This document shows, in pieces, positions 32,434-42,421 of a stretch of DNA of 64,000 nucleotides. Origin of the DNA: Flavobacterium branchiarum (GTDB lineage Bacteria > Bacteroidota > Bacteroidia > Flavobacteriales > Flavobacteriaceae); the NCBI RefSeq assembly GCF_030409845.1, contig NZ_JAUFQQ010000005.1, positions 372,001 through 436,000 on the forward strand, read 5' to 3'. Numbering within the stretch: the first letter of the stretch is position 1; each line of letters opens with the position of its first letter. A program made the position numbers and the translations under genes. The notes beneath the pieces were generated by a model. It made no database searches and had not been told where the DNA came from. It worked only from the letters and a program-made list of their open reading frames with translations.

Positions 32434-35076
32434 TTATCGATTTAAATAAAGACGACCTTGTAAAGGCGACCTATTATCTTTATTAAAATGGACAACATAA
32501 AAATAAACACCATTTGGAGCTACTCCATCAATTATTTTAGAATCAGAATTTTTACCATCCCAATCTGGTTTATTTTTATTGCCTTTAAACATTAAGTTCC
32601 CATATCTATTATAAATTTCGAGTGTATAATCGGGATATAAAAAGTCTATATCGGGAATTGAATACGTATCATTTGTTCCGTCACCGTTTGGAGAAAATCC
32701 GTCGGGAATAAAAAAGTCCGCATATTCTGTGGTAGAACAATCAGTAAGCGAAACGGTTACTTCAATAGCATTATCAGAGAAACAACTTGTTGTACTTGAG
32801 AAGTCAAATCCGTAATAGGTAGCTTTATCTTGAAGCAAAGTTGCATTGGTTAATTGATTTCCGTTATCATGAGCATCATACCAAACTATCGAAGCAGAAG
32901 CATTTGTATTATTCGATAAATCGCCAATTGAAGGATTATTTATTCCGCAAAATTCTTGTCCTTTCGGATTTAAAACTGGTGCAGGCGAATCGTTTATTGT
33001 AACTACGATTCCACTTGCAGGTGAGACGCATCCGCTAGAAATTGCAGTTTCTCTAACGTAATAATTCCCAGTTACCAATACAAACGACGCTGCCAATGGC
33101 GTCGTAGCAGTTGGCGAATTATACCATTTATAAGATGTCCCATTAGGCGCTAAATTAGCAATTGTCATTCTATCTGATTTACAGAACATTTGAGATCCTG
33201 CTGTTGGCTGATTCGGTATAGAATTTATTAAAAAATCATCTGATAAGCTTATAGGTGCAATATCACATGTTGTTTCATTATTTGTAATATGGGTAATGGT
33301 TACTTTAGTTGAACCTAAATTAAGAAGTAAATTTTGTGGAATTACAAAACTCGCTTTCCCACTTGAAACCACTAAAGTTACTGTTTGAGCTGTCGCCAAA
33401 TTACTGCCCGAAATAGTATATAAAATTGTAATGTCTTTTAAATTTCCTAACCCTGAAATTGAAACGTGAACAGGCTCATTTAAACAATAATCTTTTACAT
33501 CAATTATTAAATCAGCTGAAACAGGTAAAGACATAACAACCATATTTGCCGATACGTTTACTGCATTATTACAGCCAATTGCATTTGTAATATCGGTAAT
33601 TGCAACTAATGTATTTCCGCTCTTAGAAGTCAAATTTGATGGTATTATAAAATTTGCTACTCCGTTTAAAACAGTAATCGAAGCTGCTTGTGCACTTGCA
33701 TTATTAGCACCTGTTAGCTTATAAACAATCGTATATACACCATTTATGAGACTTGAAATTCCTGTAATTTGCACCAAAGCACTTTTGTTTTGGCAAATTG
33801 GATCGATTATTAATTTTGCAGCATCAATCTTAGGAATTGGATGAATCGTTAAATCATCAGATAAATTATTGATTATATTAACACAAGCGCCTTCAGTTTC
33901 AAAGGCATTAAATTCGGTAATTTCAATTTTATACTGTCCAACCTTTTGAAAAGAGGCTGCTAACAAAGGAAAAGTTGTCTCGCCATTATTGAAATTTAGC
34001 AGTGCTGTATTTGTTTCCGATGATGGACCTGATATTTTATAAGTTACATTATATTGTCCGTTAGGAATTACATTTGCTCCGCTAGTAATCTTTGCCGAAT
34101 AATTCGCTCTAGGCATATCTGGCTCACATATATCTGAACTAACAACCAGTGTAGCCCCTGTAAGATCAACTCTTTTTTCAATTCGTATTCTTACTTTTGA
34201 TGTATCAATTTTACAAATTGGATGCGGTGTATTACTAACTGTATAGGTAAAAGTATAAATACCAGCACCGTGAGTTTCATAAATTTTCTGAATATTTATA
34301 AAACGATCATTCCTAGTTGTAATCTCTCCAGTATTCTCATTGTCTGTCCATAGCCCATTAGGATCTTCACCTGATAGCTGCTCATTTAAATCCAAATTAG
34401 AATAAATGGATAGATCATCACTACTGCATAACAATAAATTAGTAGGACTACCTGCCTCAGGAGCTCTATAAACGGTAACAGAAACTTTTGAAGAAACGGG
34501 TCCAGCACAATCCCCAATAGCTGGAATGGAGTAGGTAAACTGATATGTACCAACCCCTAATTCCTTAGGATCAATTTTACTACCTTGAACTGCACTATTT
34601 ATTGTATTATTATACCATTTACCATTAGACTGTGGACTTAAAAAAGCACCATTAAAAACATGAAATAAATCATATGAAGTAGCATCTGTACATGCCGCTC
34701 CAGTAGGTCCTGAAATACCGGCATATCCTCCAATAGCAACTGTTATTGTTGCTGAATTATCAACACAACCAGCTATTCCTGAAACTGTATAAGTAAATCT
34801 ATAAAATCCACTTTCTCTTATTAACTGAGCATTTAAAATCCCCGTAGCACTATCTAATGCAAGTGAAAAATCATCATCTGTCCAAGTACCACCTGCCGTA
34901 GGGTTTCCATCTAATAATCCAAATAAATTTATAGATTGACTCGTAGGATTAGGAATATCACATATACTTGCTTTTGAATCCAAGCCTGCACATTGTCCGA
35001 AATTTTTAATAGGTAACAAAAATAAAGAGAATAAAAACAAAAGTAATTTTAGTTTTTCGAAATGTTTTTGGGACAT
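32434..35076 (-). CDS. Large adhesin with gliding-motility C-terminal domain (T9SS type B signal)
   Basis: 880 residues. Signal peptide to about residue 28 (KNFGQ). Then several immunoglobulin-like repeats with conserved motifs (DGNPTAGGTWTDD; GTYQFTYSIPAIGDCAG; YTVSGIAGCVDNSATITVAI; GIYTFTYTVSN), some resembling PKD or CshA-type repeats. The C-terminus, FFIPDGFSPNGDGTNDTYSI, and YTLEIYNRYGNLMFKG with NGVYFYVVHF, is the CHU_C/type B domain used for type IX secretion and surface attachment. Roles in this family are adhesion and gliding. First gene of the three-gene operon with PorP/SprF and PorE-like genes. Confidence 0.9.
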   Translation of the reverse strand: MSQKHFEKLKLLLFLFSLFLLPIKNFGQCAGLDSKASICDIPNPTSQSINLFGLLDGNPTAGGTWTDDDFSLALDSATGILNAQLIRESGFYRFTYTVSGIAGCVDNSATITVAIGGYAGISGPTGAACTDATSYDLFHVFNGAFLSPQSNGKWYNNTINSAVQGSKIDPKELGVGTYQFTYSIPAIGDCAGPVSSKVSVTVYRAPEAGSPTNLLLCSSDDLSIYSNLDLNEQLSGEDPNGLWTDNENTGEITTRNDRFINIQKIYETHGAGIYTFTYTVSNTPHPICKIDTSKVRIRIEKRVDLTGATLVVSSDICEPDMPRANYSAKITSGANVIPNGQYNVTYKISGPSSETNTALLNFNNGETTFPLLAASFQKVGQYKIEITEFNAFETEGACVNIINNLSDDLTIHPIPKIDAAKLIIDPICQNKSALVQITGISSLINGVYTIVYKLTGANNASAQAASITVLNGVANFIIPSNLTSKSGNTLVAITDITNAIGCNNAVNVSANMVVMSLPVSADLIIDVKDYCLNEPVHVSISGLGNLKDITILYTISGSNLATAQTVTLVVSSGKASFVIPQNLLLNLGSTKVTITHITNNETTCDIAPISLSDDFLINSIPNQPTAGSQMFCKSDRMTIANLAPNGTSYKWYNSPTATTPLAASFVLVTGNYYVRETAISSGCVSPASGIVVTINDSPAPVLNPKGQEFCGINNPSIGDLSNNTNASASIVWYDAHDNGNQLTNATLLQDKATYYGFDFSSTTSCFSDNAIEVTVSLTDCSTTEYADFFIPDGFSPNGDGTNDTYSIPDIDFLYPDYTLEIYNRYGNLMFKGNKNKPDWDGKNSDSKIIDGVAPNGVYFYVVHFNKDNRSPLQGRLYLNR

Positions 35077-35235
35077 ATAGTATTATTAATTTTTTGTTAA
35101 AACTACAAAAACAATTCATTAACACAAAAAAAATAAAACTTATTAAACAACAATCACTGAAAAAACAAAAAAGCCTACCCGTTAACAAACAACAACTTAA
35201 CCTAAAAAAACAGAGCAATTAAAATTAATCTAAGG

Positions 35236-36558
35236 CTATAATTCATCTGTTAACTGAAATTTAAATTTCAATAATTGACTATCTCTTTCAACTTCTAAAC
35301 TTATCCATATATCGTCTTCAGATTTCAGCAATCTATTTATTTGTTCTAAAGAAAACTTATAAGCTAAATTTTTATTAATACTAACAATAATATCTCCAGT
35401 TCTTAATCCAGATCGTTCTGCAGCAGATTTTTTCCTGATATTTGCAATTTCAAAAACAGGTTTTAACATAAACTTATATCTAAAATCATTACTGGTCTTT
35501 TCTGTACTCTCAGCAGCTGAATTTTTCATCACAGGAACTGTTTCTAAATGCACTGTTTCTTGTACCCATTGCAATCCATTATGCTGAATAACGATTCCAC
35601 TTTTATTATATGTAAAAGGATGGGAGAATTCTTTGTTTTTCTTGAGATACATTTTTTGATCTTTATAATCAAAAACTACTGTAAATCTTCTTAATATCTC
35701 ACCACCAACTGAACCTATTCTATTAGGAACCATTTTTACATTACGTACGGAACTAGAATCTGGGAAGGCAACAATCGGGTGAATAAAACCGAAGTCGCCA
35801 ATAGAAAATTTAGGGATCCTAGCTCTCCTTCCTTCAATATCCCCACTAAATCCTTTTCCTAAATAATCTTCAAAATTTTTCACTGGTAATTTAATATTCG
35901 GATTTTGAAAAATCCAAAAAGCATCGCTATTACCCGTATCAACAAGCAACTTTGCAGGAATTCCGAGGCTATCGATAACAGCATTTGAATAAAGATAAGG
36001 CTTAGCTCTCTCAATTGTGATCGGGATTTTTTTGAATTTTTTTTCCAACCTATTATTATATTTATCAGTAGCTCTATGAACAGTGATTTTTTTAGATTGA
36101 TAATTTATCTCAATCAAATTATCTTTAAAGAATTGATAACCAATTATTCCATTTACAGGTATACCTATATGTGAGGACAAATTAAACTCCTGATCCAATA
36201 TAACATATAAAAGGTTATCTGTAGATTTTAAGCCATCTACTTCTAAAGTATTATTGGTAGTCTTTAAACCTTCAATAGATTCTTCGATACCTAAACCTCT
36301 AAGTTTTATCTTTTTAATATTAAAAAACCGAAGCTCCTTTTTGTCTTCTAAACTAAAAAGCACGGTATCGTCAACTCCAGAATCTAATAAAAAATTAAGT
36401 TCTATACCATTTACTTTAATAGGTATAAAAACCAAATTATTTATTAGTTTAAAAGGAATTGTAACCTTATCTAAATGTTTATCAATAACAAACCCCTGCT
36501 GCGAAAATGCAGTAAAGGTGATTATTTGCAAAAAAAACAAAGTAATTTTTCTTTTCAT
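35236..36558 (-). CDS. Retropepsin-like aspartic protease with C-terminal PDZ domain
   Basis: 440 residues, signal peptide (MKRKITLFFLQIITFTAFSQ). Two tandem retropepsin-like halves each carry an aspartic motif: Asp59 in FLLDSGVDD and Asp207 in LLVDTGNSD. Each is followed by a hydrophobic-glycine strand (IGIPVNGIIGYQFF and GSVGGEILRRFTVVFD). A PDZ domain is at about 380-435 (KKSAAERSGLRTGDIIVSIN). Exported aspartyl proteases of this type are common in Bacteroidota; their substrates are unknown. It is upstream of, and in the same direction as, the adhesin gene, but 159 bp apart, so co-transcription is not certain. Confidence 0.85.
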   Translation of the reverse strand: MKRKITLFFLQIITFTAFSQQGFVIDKHLDKVTIPFKLINNLVFIPIKVNGIELNFLLDSGVDDTVLFSLEDKKELRFFNIKKIKLRGLGIEESIEGLKTTNNTLEVDGLKSTDNLLYVILDQEFNLSSHIGIPVNGIIGYQFFKDNLIEINYQSKKITVHRATDKYNNRLEKKFKKIPITIERAKPYLYSNAVIDSLGIPAKLLVDTGNSDAFWIFQNPNIKLPVKNFEDYLGKGFSGDIEGRRARIPKFSIGDFGFIHPIVAFPDSSSVRNVKMVPNRIGSVGGEILRRFTVVFDYKDQKMYLKKNKEFSHPFTYNKSGIVIQHNGLQWVQETVHLETVPVMKNSAAESTEKTSNDFRYKFMLKPVFEIANIRKKSAAERSGLRTGDIIVSINKNLAYKFSLEQINRLLKSEDDIWISLEVERDSQLLKFKFQLTDEL

Positions 36559-36679
36559 TAAGAGTATTTCTTATAAAAATACTAAAATTTTAGTTAATTA
36601 ATACAAATTCACAACTACTTATATTGTTTACGTTAAATTCGAAAAAAAACCGCAAATTTGCACTTCAACAATTTAGATC

Positions 36680-37876
36680 ATGCCAGAAATTTCAAACAAA
36701 GGCAAAAACATGCCCGAATCACCGATACGAAAACTTGCTCCTTATGCTGATATAGCTAAGAAAAAAGGACATAAAGTGTATCACTTAAACATTGGACAAC
36801 CTGATATAAAGACACCCGAAGCCGCCATCTCGGCCATAAAAAATATTGATTTAAGTATAATTGAATATAGTCCATCTGCTGGCTACGAAAGTTACAGAAA
36901 AAAACTAGCTCAATTTTACAAAAACCAAAATGTAAATGTAGATAAGGAAGATATAATCATCACAACTGGAGGTTCTGAGGCTTTGCTTTTTGCATTAGCA
37001 ACAATTACTGACCCAGGAGATGAAATTATTATCCCGGAGCCTTTTTATGCTAATTACAATGCTTTTTCGGCATCAACAGGCGCTACAGTAGTTCCTGTTA
37101 TTTCGAGTATTGAAACCGCTTTTGCACTACCAAGTATTGCTTCATTCGAGAAGCTAATTACACCAAAAACAAAAGCTATATTAATATGCAATCCAGGAAA
37201 TCCAACTGGATATTTATATTCTGAATCTGAAATTTTGCAACTAGCCGATTTAGTTAAGAAACATGATTTGTATTTAATTGCTGACGAAGTATATCGTGAG
37301 TTTACTTATGATGGAGATATTCATTATTCTGTAATGAACTTAAAAGGTATTGAACAAAACGTAATCATGGTAGATTCTGTTTCTAAACGTTACAGTATGT
37401 GTGGTGCTAGAATTGGATGTCTAATTTCAAAAAACAAAGAAGTTATTGCTACAGTAATGAAATTTGCTCAAGCCCGATTAAGCCCTCCTACTGTTGAGCA
37501 AATTGCTTGTGAGGCAGCTATTGATACACCGCAAAGTTATTTTGACGAAGTAATTTCTGAATACAGAGAACGAAGAGATACCTTAATAACGGAGCTTAAT
37601 AAAATAGAAGGTGTAATAGTAACTAAACCTAAAGGTGCTTTTTATTGTATTGCTCAATTACCTATTGCTAATGCAGATGATTTTGCACAATGGCTTTTAG
37701 AAAGTTACGATTACAATGGAAAAACAGTAATGATTGCTCCTGCTGCAGGATTTTACTCAACTCCAGGTATGGGATTAAACCAAGTACGTATTGCTTACGT
37801 TTTAAACAAAGAAGATTTAATTCAGGCAGTTACAGTTTTAAAAGAAGCTCTTTTAGTATATAATGCTAAAAAATAG
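36680..37876 (+). CDS. PLP-dependent class I aminotransferase (aspartate/aromatic type)
   Basis: 398 residues, fold-type I. The Schiff-base lysine is K236 in VDSVSKRYSMCGARIG. Other family blocks are HLNIGQPDIKTPEAAI, TTGGSEALLFALATI, NPGNPTGYLYS and ADEVYREFTYDG; the terminal arginine block is GLNQVRIAYVL. It transfers amino groups between an amino acid and 2-oxoglutarate in the cytoplasm. Homologues in Bacteroidota are annotated as aspartate aminotransferase; the exact substrate is uncertain. Monocistronic, followed by a hairpin at 37912-37947. Confidence 0.88.
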   Translation: MPEISNKGKNMPESPIRKLAPYADIAKKKGHKVYHLNIGQPDIKTPEAAISAIKNIDLSIIEYSPSAGYESYRKKLAQFYKNQNVNVDKEDIIITTGGSEALLFALATITDPGDEIIIPEPFYANYNAFSASTGATVVPVISSIETAFALPSIASFEKLITPKTKAILICNPGNPTGYLYSESEILQLADLVKKHDLYLIADEVYREFTYDGDIHYSVMNLKGIEQNVIMVDSVSKRYSMCGARIGCLISKNKEVIATVMKFAQARLSPPTVEQIACEAAIDTPQSYFDEVISEYRERRDTLITELNKIEGVIVTKPKGAFYCIAQLPIANADDFAQWLLESYDYNGKTVMIAPAAGFYSTPGMGLNQVRIAYVLNKEDLIQAVTVLKEALLVYNAKK

Positions 37877-37911
37877 CAACCATTACAAAAAACAAATAGT
37901 TAATAATATGC

Positions 37912-37947
37912 AAATGGCAACAACGATTATAAGTTGTTGCCATTTCT
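37912..37947 (+). terminator. Hairpin after the aminotransferase gene
   Basis: AAATGGCAACAAC (37912-37924) pairs perfectly with GTTGTTGCCATTT (37933-37945) around an 8-nt loop. Only a weak T tract follows. Confidence 0.7.
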
Positions 37948-38088
37948 GTATCAAGTAGATACGCACATACAAATTAATGTTTATCTAAAAACCGTACATT
38001 AAATAATACAAACCATAGAAACTGTTTCCCTTTTATTAATTATCTTTACGCACTCAAAAAGATATACCCATTATAATAGTAGTTTTTA

Positions 38089-38760
38089 ATGATAAATAAC
38101 GAAGATTTTTTAGACGAAATAGGTGACAATCACATCGGATCAAGTGCGCAAAACCCAATTAGAGAAGATGCCTTTGCAATTACTGACGATGAAAAAATTG
38201 AAAAAATAAAAAAAGATGTTGAAAGTATTCTGATTACACTTGGAATGGACTTAACAGATGACAGCTTAAAAGGTACTCCAAACAGAGTAGCAAAAATGTT
38301 TGTTAAAGAAATTTTTGGAGGACTTAATCCTGTAAGAAAGCCTAAAGCATCTACTTTTGATAATAATTATAAATATGGCGAAATGTTGGTTGAAAAAAAC
38401 ATTACGCTTTATTCTACCTGCGAACACCATTTATTACCAATTATAGGAAGAGCTCATGTTGCTTATATCTCTAACGGAAGAGTAATTGGTCTATCTAAAA
38501 TGAATAGAATTGTTGAGTATTACTCAAAAAGACCTCAGGTACAAGAGCGCTTAACAATGCAAATCGTTCAAGAATTACAAAGAGCCCTTGGTACTGAAGA
38601 TGTAGCTTGCGTTATAGATGCAAAGCACCTTTGTGTAAACTCAAGAGGGATTAAAGACATTGAAAGCAGTACTGTAACATCTGAATTTGGTGGTAAATTT
38701 AAAGATCCTCAAACAAGAAGAGAATTTTTAGATTACATTAAATTAGAAACTCAATTTTAA
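38089..38760 (+). CDS. folE: GTP cyclohydrolase I
   Basis: 223 residues, cytoplasmic, first step of tetrahydrofolate (and pterin) synthesis: GTP to 7,8-dihydroneopterin triphosphate. Zinc ligands are Cys111 and His114 in YSTCEHHLLP and Cys182 in KHLCVNSRG. The family block KGTPNRVAKMF is at 61-71. It is about 65 bp before cysS and in the same direction, so the pair may be co-transcribed. Confidence 0.95.
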   Translation: MINNEDFLDEIGDNHIGSSAQNPIREDAFAITDDEKIEKIKKDVESILITLGMDLTDDSLKGTPNRVAKMFVKEIFGGLNPVRKPKASTFDNNYKYGEMLVEKNITLYSTCEHHLLPIIGRAHVAYISNGRVIGLSKMNRIVEYYSKRPQVQERLTMQIVQELQRALGTEDVACVIDAKHLCVNSRGIKDIESSTVTSEFGGKFKDPQTRREFLDYIKLETQF

Positions 38761-38826
38761 ATTCGTTTAATTATCAATTCGTTGATATCAAATAAACGAT
38801 TAAACACATCAACTACAACTAACAAT

Positions 38827-40305
38827 ATGCCATTATACAAAAGTCAACATCTAAAAATATACAATTCACTTTCGGGTGAAAAAGAGAATTTCAATCCAAT
38901 CCATGAAGGAAACGTTGGAATGTATGTTTGTGGACCTACAGTCTATAGTAATGTTCACTTAGGAAATGTTAGAACTTTTATGTCATTTGATGTGATTTTC
39001 AGATATTTTTCGCATTTGGACTATAAAGTGCGCTATGTACGAAATATTACTGATGTCGGTCACATTGTAGATGATGTAGATGAAGGCGAGGATAAAATTG
39101 CGAAAAAAGCTCGTATAGAGCAATTGGAGCCAATGGAAATCGTTCAGCGTTATACTGTAGATTTTCATGAAATCCTTAAAGCTTTTAATTTTTTACCTCC
39201 AAGCATAGAGCCAACTGCAACTGGACATATTATTGAGCAAATCGAAATTGTCAAAAAAATAATTGACACAGGAATTGGTTATGAAGCCAATGGATCAGTT
39301 TATTTTGATGTTGTAAAATACAACGAAACCAATAATTACGGTATTTTAAGCGGACGTAATATCGAAGATATGCTAGCTAATACGCGTGATCTTGATGGTC
39401 AATCGGACAAAAGAAACCCACAGGATTTTGCTCTTTGGAAAAAAGCAGAACCACAACATATCATGAGATGGCCTTCACCTTGGAGCGATGGTTTCCCTGG
39501 TTGGCATCTTGAATGTACTGCAATGAGTACTAAATACCTAGGTAATCATTTTGATATTCACGGAGGTGGAATGGATTTAAAATTCCCACATCATGAATGC
39601 GAAATTGCACAAAATGAAGCTTGCACAGGTCAAAGTCCAGTAAATTATTGGATGCACGCCAATATGCTTACTCTAAACGGTAAGAAAATGGCAAAATCTA
39701 CGGGGAATAACATTTTACCTGGCGAGATTTTAAGCGGAGAAAATACTATTCTGAGCAAACCATTCTCTGCTTCCGTAGCTCGTTTTTTCATGCTACAAGC
39801 ACATTACCGAAGCATTTTAGATTTTTCGGATGATGCCATTGTTGCTGCCGAAAAAGGATACAAAAGATTAATAGAGGCTCTTGACTCTCTAGATTCTATT
39901 GCTACAAGTTCGACTTCATCGATTGATATAGCTAGCTGGAAACAATTATGCTACGACGCCATGAATGACGACTTCAATACTCCAATTTTAATTGCGCAAT
40001 TATTTGAAGCTGTTCGTTATGTTAATTTATTAAAAGATAATAAAGAAACTATTACTTCTGAGGACTTAAACAACCTTTCAACTTCATTAAAAGCTTTTGT
40101 TTTTGATGTTCTAGGCTTAAAAGATGAGAAAGTTTCAGACACTAATAATGATAAATTAGAAGGAGTTGTGACTATGCTAATCGAAATGAGAAATCAAGCA
40201 AGAGCTGATAAAAACTTTGCTCTTTCTGATCAAATTAGAGATCAATTAATTGAATTAGGTATTCAATTAAAAGATGGAAAAGATGGAACTTCATTTAGCA
40301 TATAG
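38827..40305 (+). CDS. cysS: Cysteinyl-tRNA synthetase
   Basis: 492 residues from the ATG at 38827. The open frame reaches TTG 38782, but the additional residues ([13 protein letters not shown]) are not part of CysRS, which begins [18 protein letters not shown] variant is HLGN (44-47); the zinc-binding Cys35 is in [14 protein letters not shown] is KMAKS at 287-291. The C-terminal anticodon part is at about 370-492. It charges tRNA-Cys in the cytoplasm. Confidence 0.96.
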   Translation: MPLYKSQHLKIYNSLSGEKENFNPIHEGNVGMYVCGPTVYSNVHLGNVRTFMSFDVIFRYFSHLDYKVRYVRNITDVGHIVDDVDEGEDKIAKKARIEQLEPMEIVQRYTVDFHEILKAFNFLPPSIEPTATGHIIEQIEIVKKIIDTGIGYEANGSVYFDVVKYNETNNYGILSGRNIEDMLANTRDLDGQSDKRNPQDFALWKKAEPQHIMRWPSPWSDGFPGWHLECTAMSTKYLGNHFDIHGGGMDLKFPHHECEIAQNEACTGQSPVNYWMHANMLTLNGKKMAKSTGNNILPGEILSGENTILSKPFSASVARFFMLQAHYRSILDFSDDAIVAAEKGYKRLIEALDSLDSIATSSTSSIDIASWKQLCYDAMNDDFNTPILIAQLFEAVRYVNLLKDNKETITSEDLNNLSTSLKAFVFDVLGLKDEKVSDTNNDKLEGVVTMLIEMRNQARADKNFALSDQIRDQLIELGIQLKDGKDGTSFSI

Positions 40306-40370
40306 TTTTATTAATAAACATTAAAAATGATATTTTAATGTTTTTCCTGAACATTGATTACTAGCAAACT

Positions 40371-40619
40371 ATGTTATCAAAAAAAGTAATATATCCATTT
40401 ATTTTACTCGTACGGTTTTATCAAAATGCGATATCACCCTTTACTCCTGCCGCTTGCCGTTTTGAACCAACGTGTTCAAGTTACATGATTCAAGCATTGC
40501 AAACGCATGGCTTGTTACATGGTGGCTATTTAGGAATCAAACGGATCCTTAGTTGTAATCCTTGGGGAGGAAGTGGTTATGATCCCGTTCCTGAGAAGAA
40601 ATGCAATCAAAAACATTAA
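40371..40619 (+). CDS. yidD: Membrane protein insertion efficiency factor YidD
   Basis: 82 residues. [15 protein letters not shown] and the following [20 protein letters not shown] are the YidD signature (PF01809). It is a small inner-membrane-associated protein that helps YidC insert membrane proteins. Here it is not beside yidC or rnpA but between cysS and lgt, which is common in Bacteroidota. Confidence 0.93.
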   Translation: MLSKKVIYPFILLVRFYQNAISPFTPAACRFEPTCSSYMIQALQTHGLLHGGYLGIKRILSCNPWGGSGYDPVPEKKCNQKH

Positions 40620-40682
40620 CTTTTTATAAAGTATAACTCTATTTTAAATTTTTATTTTTACAACATAAAAATATATTACTAC

Positions 40683-41612
40683 ATGATACACGCTTTAAAC
40701 ATTGTTTGGAATCCTTCGGAAGGAATAGATTTAGGTTTTTTTATGATTCGATATTACAGCCTAATGTTCGTAATTGCTTTTGGATTAGGATGGTACATAA
40801 TGAAACAAATTTTCGAACGTGAAAATGAACCTATTGACAAATTAGACTCTCTATTTATATGGACCGTTTTAGCTACATTGATTGGAGCTCGTTTAGGTCA
40901 CGTATTATTTTATGACTGGGAATATTACAGAAATCATGTTTTAGAAATCTTCCTACCATTTCGTTTTAGTCCAAATTTTGAATTTACAGGTTACCAAGGT
41001 TTAGCTAGTCACGGTGCAGCAATTTCGATTATTATTGCAATGTATTATTACAGCAAAATCATATTAAAACGCCCTTTATTGTGGATTTTAGACAGAGTTG
41101 TTATTCCTGTTGCTAGTGGAGCGATATTTGTACGTTTAGGTAACTTCTTTAACTCAGAAATCATCGGAAAAGAAACTGATTCTGTTTTTGGAATTCATTT
41201 TTTACATGACACTTTTAGCAAAAACGATGTTATAAACAAAACACAAATCGCAAATCCTAAAGAAGCTTACACTGCAATTGCAACTGATCCAAAATTTGCT
41301 GATTTATTAGCACAAGTACCCGTAAAACACCCTACTCAATTATACGAAGGTTTTTGCTATATTTTTGTATTTGCTATTCTTTACTATCTATACTGGAAAA
41401 CAAATGCAAGCCAAAAACCAGGTTATTTATTTGGTTTATTTTTAGTTCTTTTATTTGTAGTTCGTTTCATAGTCGAATTTGTAAAAGAAAGCCAAGGCGG
41501 CATAGAAAGCGAATTAGGCTTATTTTCAACAGGTCAATGGCTAAGTATTCCATTTATAATAGTTGGAGCTTACTTCATGGTTAGAGCTAATAAAAAAGCC
41601 TCTGTGAACTAA
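40683..41612 (+). CDS. lgt: Prolipoprotein diacylglyceryl transferase
   Basis: 309 residues, seven or so membrane helices. The protein transfers diacylglycerol to the lipobox cysteine of prolipoproteins at the inner membrane. Conserved blocks visible are GARLGHVLFYDWEYY, YQGLASHGAAI (the conserved H-G region), and PTQLYEGFCY. It follows yidD by 63 bp. It serves the many lipoproteins in this window. Ends with a strong hairpin at 41636-41679. Confidence 0.95.
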   Translation: MIHALNIVWNPSEGIDLGFFMIRYYSLMFVIAFGLGWYIMKQIFERENEPIDKLDSLFIWTVLATLIGARLGHVLFYDWEYYRNHVLEIFLPFRFSPNFEFTGYQGLASHGAAISIIIAMYYYSKIILKRPLLWILDRVVIPVASGAIFVRLGNFFNSEIIGKETDSVFGIHFLHDTFSKNDVINKTQIANPKEAYTAIATDPKFADLLAQVPVKHPTQLYEGFCYIFVFAILYYLYWKTNASQKPGYLFGLFLVLLFVVRFIVEFVKESQGGIESELGLFSTGQWLSIPFIIVGAYFMVRANKKASVN

Positions 41613-41635
41613 ATAAAACATATTCTATAAAAAAA

Positions 41636-41679
41636 AACACCCGATACTCTCATGTGAGAATATCGGGTGTTTTTTTTTT
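41636..41679 (+). terminator. Terminator after lgt
   Basis: AACACCCGATA (41636-41646) pairs with TATCGGGTGTT (41661-41671), followed by a T tract to 41679. Confidence 0.85.
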
Positions 41680-41680
41680 G

Positions 41681-41866
41681 CAGTCTCAGTATTCAGTCTC
41701 AGTATTCAGTCTCAGTATTCAGTCTCAGTATTCAGTCTCAGTATTCAGTCTCAGTATTCAGTCCTCAGTTTACAGTCTCAGTTTACAGTCTCAGTTTACA
41801 GTAATCTCAGTTTGTGGTAACAGTCTCTGTTTACAGTCTCAGTTTACAGTCTCAGTCTCAGTCTCA
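41681..41866. repeat. 13-bp tandem repeat, six perfect copies then variants
   Basis: CAGTCTCAGTATT occurs six times head to tail at 41681-41758. Degenerate units of the form CAGTCTCAGTTTA follow to about 41866. No plausible gene uses it; the open frame across it is a repeat artefact. The variant unit also occurs in reverse orientation around 12.2-13.5 kb. Confidence 0.9.
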
Positions 41867-42263
41867 GTTTACAGTCACAGTTCTCACAGAAGCAACCTCC
41901 CCAATCTTGTCTTTCTAAGGAACGAAGAAACCTTAATTTAGTCACAATAATTAGTTCGCAGTCGCAGTGTCATCCTGAATGAAGCCAAAGGACAGTCTCA
42001 GTCTCAGTTTGCAGTCACAGCCCTCAACAGCAAACTCTCTAATCTTGTCTTTCAAAAAAAAACGAAGAAACCCTGATTCTGTCTCTGTAATCAGCATGCA
42101 ACCGTAGAGTCATACAGAAGTTTCAGCCTCAGTTTGCAGTCACAGTTCTCACAGTAACAACCTCTCCAATCTTGTCTTTCTAAGAAACGAAGAACCCCAC
42201 ATTTAGTCTCAATAATTAGTTTGCAATCACAAAGTCATCCAGAACGTAACTAAAGGGAAGTCA
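41867..42263. repeat. Three long tandem units of about 125-140 bp
   Basis: Units begin at 41867, 42007 and 42132, each with GTTT(A/G)CAGTCACAG, then a block AATCTTGTCTTTC, then ACGAAGAA. The units diverge by substitutions and small indels. The 42264-42362 tail continues with further CAGT-type sequence. No gene. Confidence 0.8.
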
Positions 42264-42362
42264 CGGTTTACAGTAATCTCAGTTCGCGCATCAATATACA
42301 CTATAAAAGACAAAACATAAACCAATACTGAGACTGAAAACTAATAACAAAAAAAAATGCAT

Positions 42363-42397
42363 AAAAAAAAGGATTCAATTTTCATTGAATCCTTTTT
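42363..42397 (-). terminator. Terminator of secDF
   Basis: AAAAAGGATTCAAT and ATTGAATCCTTTTT pair perfectly around TTTC. On the minus strand a U tract follows. Confidence 0.85.
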
Positions 42398-42421
42398 CTT
42401 TAAATAATAATAGAACTATTA

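Noticed and set aside
41654..41941. A 95-codon frame across the 13-bp tandem array
   Set aside because: Its protein is a translation of the repeat (SVSVFSLSIQSQ-type), with no start signal and no similarity to a real family.
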